Shown: positions 4,687-5,393 of the stretch, one piece after another | Layout of the letters: each line of letters opens with the position of its first letter | Numbering within the stretch: the first letter of the stretch is position 1 | Source: Prochloron sp. SP5CPC1 | Lineage (GTDB): Bacteria > Cyanobacteriota > Cyanobacteriia > Cyanobacteriales > Prochloraceae | Assembly (NCBI GenBank): GCA_014323965.1 | Contig: JACONB010000254.1 | Location: forward strand, 1-5,393 | Direction of reading: 5' to 3' | DNA: 5,393 nt | The notes under the pieces: generated by a model | The model's database searches: none | Told to the model about the DNA's origin: nothing | The model's input: the letters and a program-made list of their open reading frames with translations, nothing else | Program-made: the position numbers and the translations under genes

Positions 4687-5130
4687 ATGAATAAAACACA
4701 AGTGCCAATAAAAGAAAATCTAGAACAACAATGGTACGTGGTAGACGCTGCACAAGAGCGTTTGGGACGTTTGTCTTCTGAAATTGCCACCATTCTTAGG
4801 GGGAAAAATAAGCCCACCTTTACCCCTCATATGAATACGGGGGACTTCGTTATCGTGGTCAACGCGGACAAAGTAGTTGTCACGGGGAAAAAACGTAACC
4901 AAAAACTTTACCGCCGTCATTCTGGCAGACCTGGGGGTATGAAAGTAGAAACCTTTGCCCAACTTCAAGGACGCATTCCGGAAAGAATCATTGAAAAGGC
5001 GGTTAAAGGAATGTTGCCGAAGAATTCCCTCGGTCGCAAACTATTTACCAAGTTGAAAGTTTACGCGGGACCTAACCATCCCCACGCAGCGCAAAAACCT
5101 CAAGAACTGAAAATCAATACCTTAGGTTAA
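4687..5130 (+). CDS. rplM: 50S ribosomal protein L13 (147 aa)
   Basis: L13 is an early-assembling large-subunit protein that binds 23S rRNA. The start WYVVDAAQERLGRLSSEIA (16-34) is followed by ILRGKNKPTFTPHMNTGDFV, the GKKRNQKLYRRHSGRPGGMK loop and the family signature from EKAVKGMLPKNSLGRKLF to KVYAGPNHPHAAQKP near the C-terminus. The 147 residues are in the usual range of 142-151. ATG at 4687 gives the cyanobacterial N-terminal extension (MNKTQVPIKENLEQQ) and lies 16 bases after the truA stop. No clear Shine-Dalgarno sequence precedes it (AATTTAAAAACTA), so translation may depend on the upstream gene or on an A/U-rich leader. The last codons and stop are part of an inverted repeat. It pairs with rpsI, its almost invariant operon partner. 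Confidence 0.98.
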   Translation: MNKTQVPIKENLEQQWYVVDAAQERLGRLSSEIATILRGKNKPTFTPHMNTGDFVIVVNADKVVVTGKKRNQKLYRRHSGRPGGMKVETFAQLQGRIPERIIEKAVKGMLPKNSLGRKLFTKLKVYAGPNHPHAAQKPQELKINTLG

Positions 5131-5139
5131 AACCTAAGG
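5120..5139 (+). terminator. Inverted repeat spanning the rplM stop codon
   Basis: CCTTAGGTT at 5120-5128 is the reverse complement of 5131-5139. With a realistic loop it is a 7-bp stem CCTTAGG/CCTAAGG around TTAAAA. The TAA stop (5128-5130) lies in it. No T-run follows, and rpsI starts 25 bases later with its own AAGGAG site, so it is more likely an mRNA structure between co-transcribed genes than a full terminator. Confidence 0.4.
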
Positions 5140-5164
5140 CTACTATTCTCGAAGGAGTTAAGTA

Positions 5165-5393
5165 ATGCAAGCAGGAGAAAGTACAGGCAAGGTCGTGTAC
5201 GGAGGTACGGGGCGACGGAAGTCTGCGGTGGCAAGAGTAAGCCTTGTTCCCGGTGGCGGAGAGATAACTGTTAATGGCAGGTCGGGAGATGACTACTTTA
5301 ACCGCATTGTTAGTTATGCTAACTCTATTAAGGCTCCTTTGGAGACTTTGGGGTTGGAAAGTGAATATGACATTATTGTCAAAGCTCATGGCG
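5165..5393 (+). CDS. rpsI: 30S ribosomal protein S9, N-terminal part (cut by the window end)
   Basis: S9 lies in the head of the small subunit; its C-terminal tail (not present here) reaches the P-site tRNA. The 76 complete codons encode MQAGESTGKVVYGGTGRRKSAV-type sequence followed by ARVSLVPGGGEITVNG, the YFNRIV segment, the core IKAPLETLGLESEYDIIVKA and finally HG. The motif GTGRRKSAVARV at 14-25 is the family hallmark. About 60 residues, including the GQ..A.R.GIARAL signature region and the Lys/Arg-rich end, lie beyond the window. ATG at 5165 is set by AAGGAG at 5152-5157, 7 bases upstream. The gene is 34 bases after rplM, forming the conserved rplM-rpsI pair. Confidence 0.97.
   Translation, partial: MQAGESTGKVVYGGTGRRKSAVARVSLVPGGGEITVNGRSGDDYFNRIVSYANSIKAPLETLGLESEYDIIVKAHG

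Noticed and set aside
5114..5389. Minus-strand open frame opposite rpsI
   Set aside because: rpsI on the + strand is clear by its conserved motifs; the antisense frame shows nothing recognisable.
1..5393. A novel system, mobile element or CRISPR array in the window
   Set aside because: Every gene is a known housekeeping family in its usual cyanobacterial order; no spacer-repeat array, transposase, integrase or unfamiliar gene is visible.

Overview
The window is a stretch of the cyanobacterial ribosomal-protein 'supercluster'. The order is secY (3' part) - adk - infA - rpmJ - rpsM - rpsK - rpoA - rplQ - truA - rplM - rpsI (5' part), all on the + strand. The source is a cyanobacterium rather than a plastid. 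SecY, RpoA, L17 and S13 have cyanobacterial-type sequence, adk and truA sit among the ribosomal genes, and there are three copies of the cyanobacterial palindrome HIP1, each in the extended form GGCGATCGCC. Species cannot be fixed from this. Both ends cut a gene, so the window is probably a whole short contig.

Layout. Bases 1-420 hold the C-terminal third of secY, but the first 246 bases are inverted: flipping them restores an uninterrupted reading frame across the junction. A 108-base spacer with two strong inverted repeats and a possible weak promoter leads to adk, followed closely by infA with a TTG start. A 165-base spacer carries a good sigma70-type promoter for rpmJ onward. rpsM is broken by an internal out-of-frame deletion of about 97 bases. 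rpsK is intact and is followed by a repeat-rich, fold-back spacer of 165 bases. Then come rpoA, rplQ, truA (stop/start overlap with rplQ), rplM, and a rpsI truncated by the window end.

How the genes work together. The products serve protein synthesis and export: ribosomal proteins S13, S11, S9, L36, L17 and L13, initiation factor IF-1, RNA polymerase alpha, tRNA pseudouridine synthase TruA, the SecY translocon channel and adenylate kinase. Apart from the two broken genes this is ordinary, highly conserved housekeeping DNA. No mobile element, CRISPR array, defence system or novel gene cassette is visible. The points worth a second look are the two structural breaks (secY inversion and rpsM deletion, which I consider more likely amplification or assembly artefacts than biology) and the set of inverted repeats and spacer repeats between genes.
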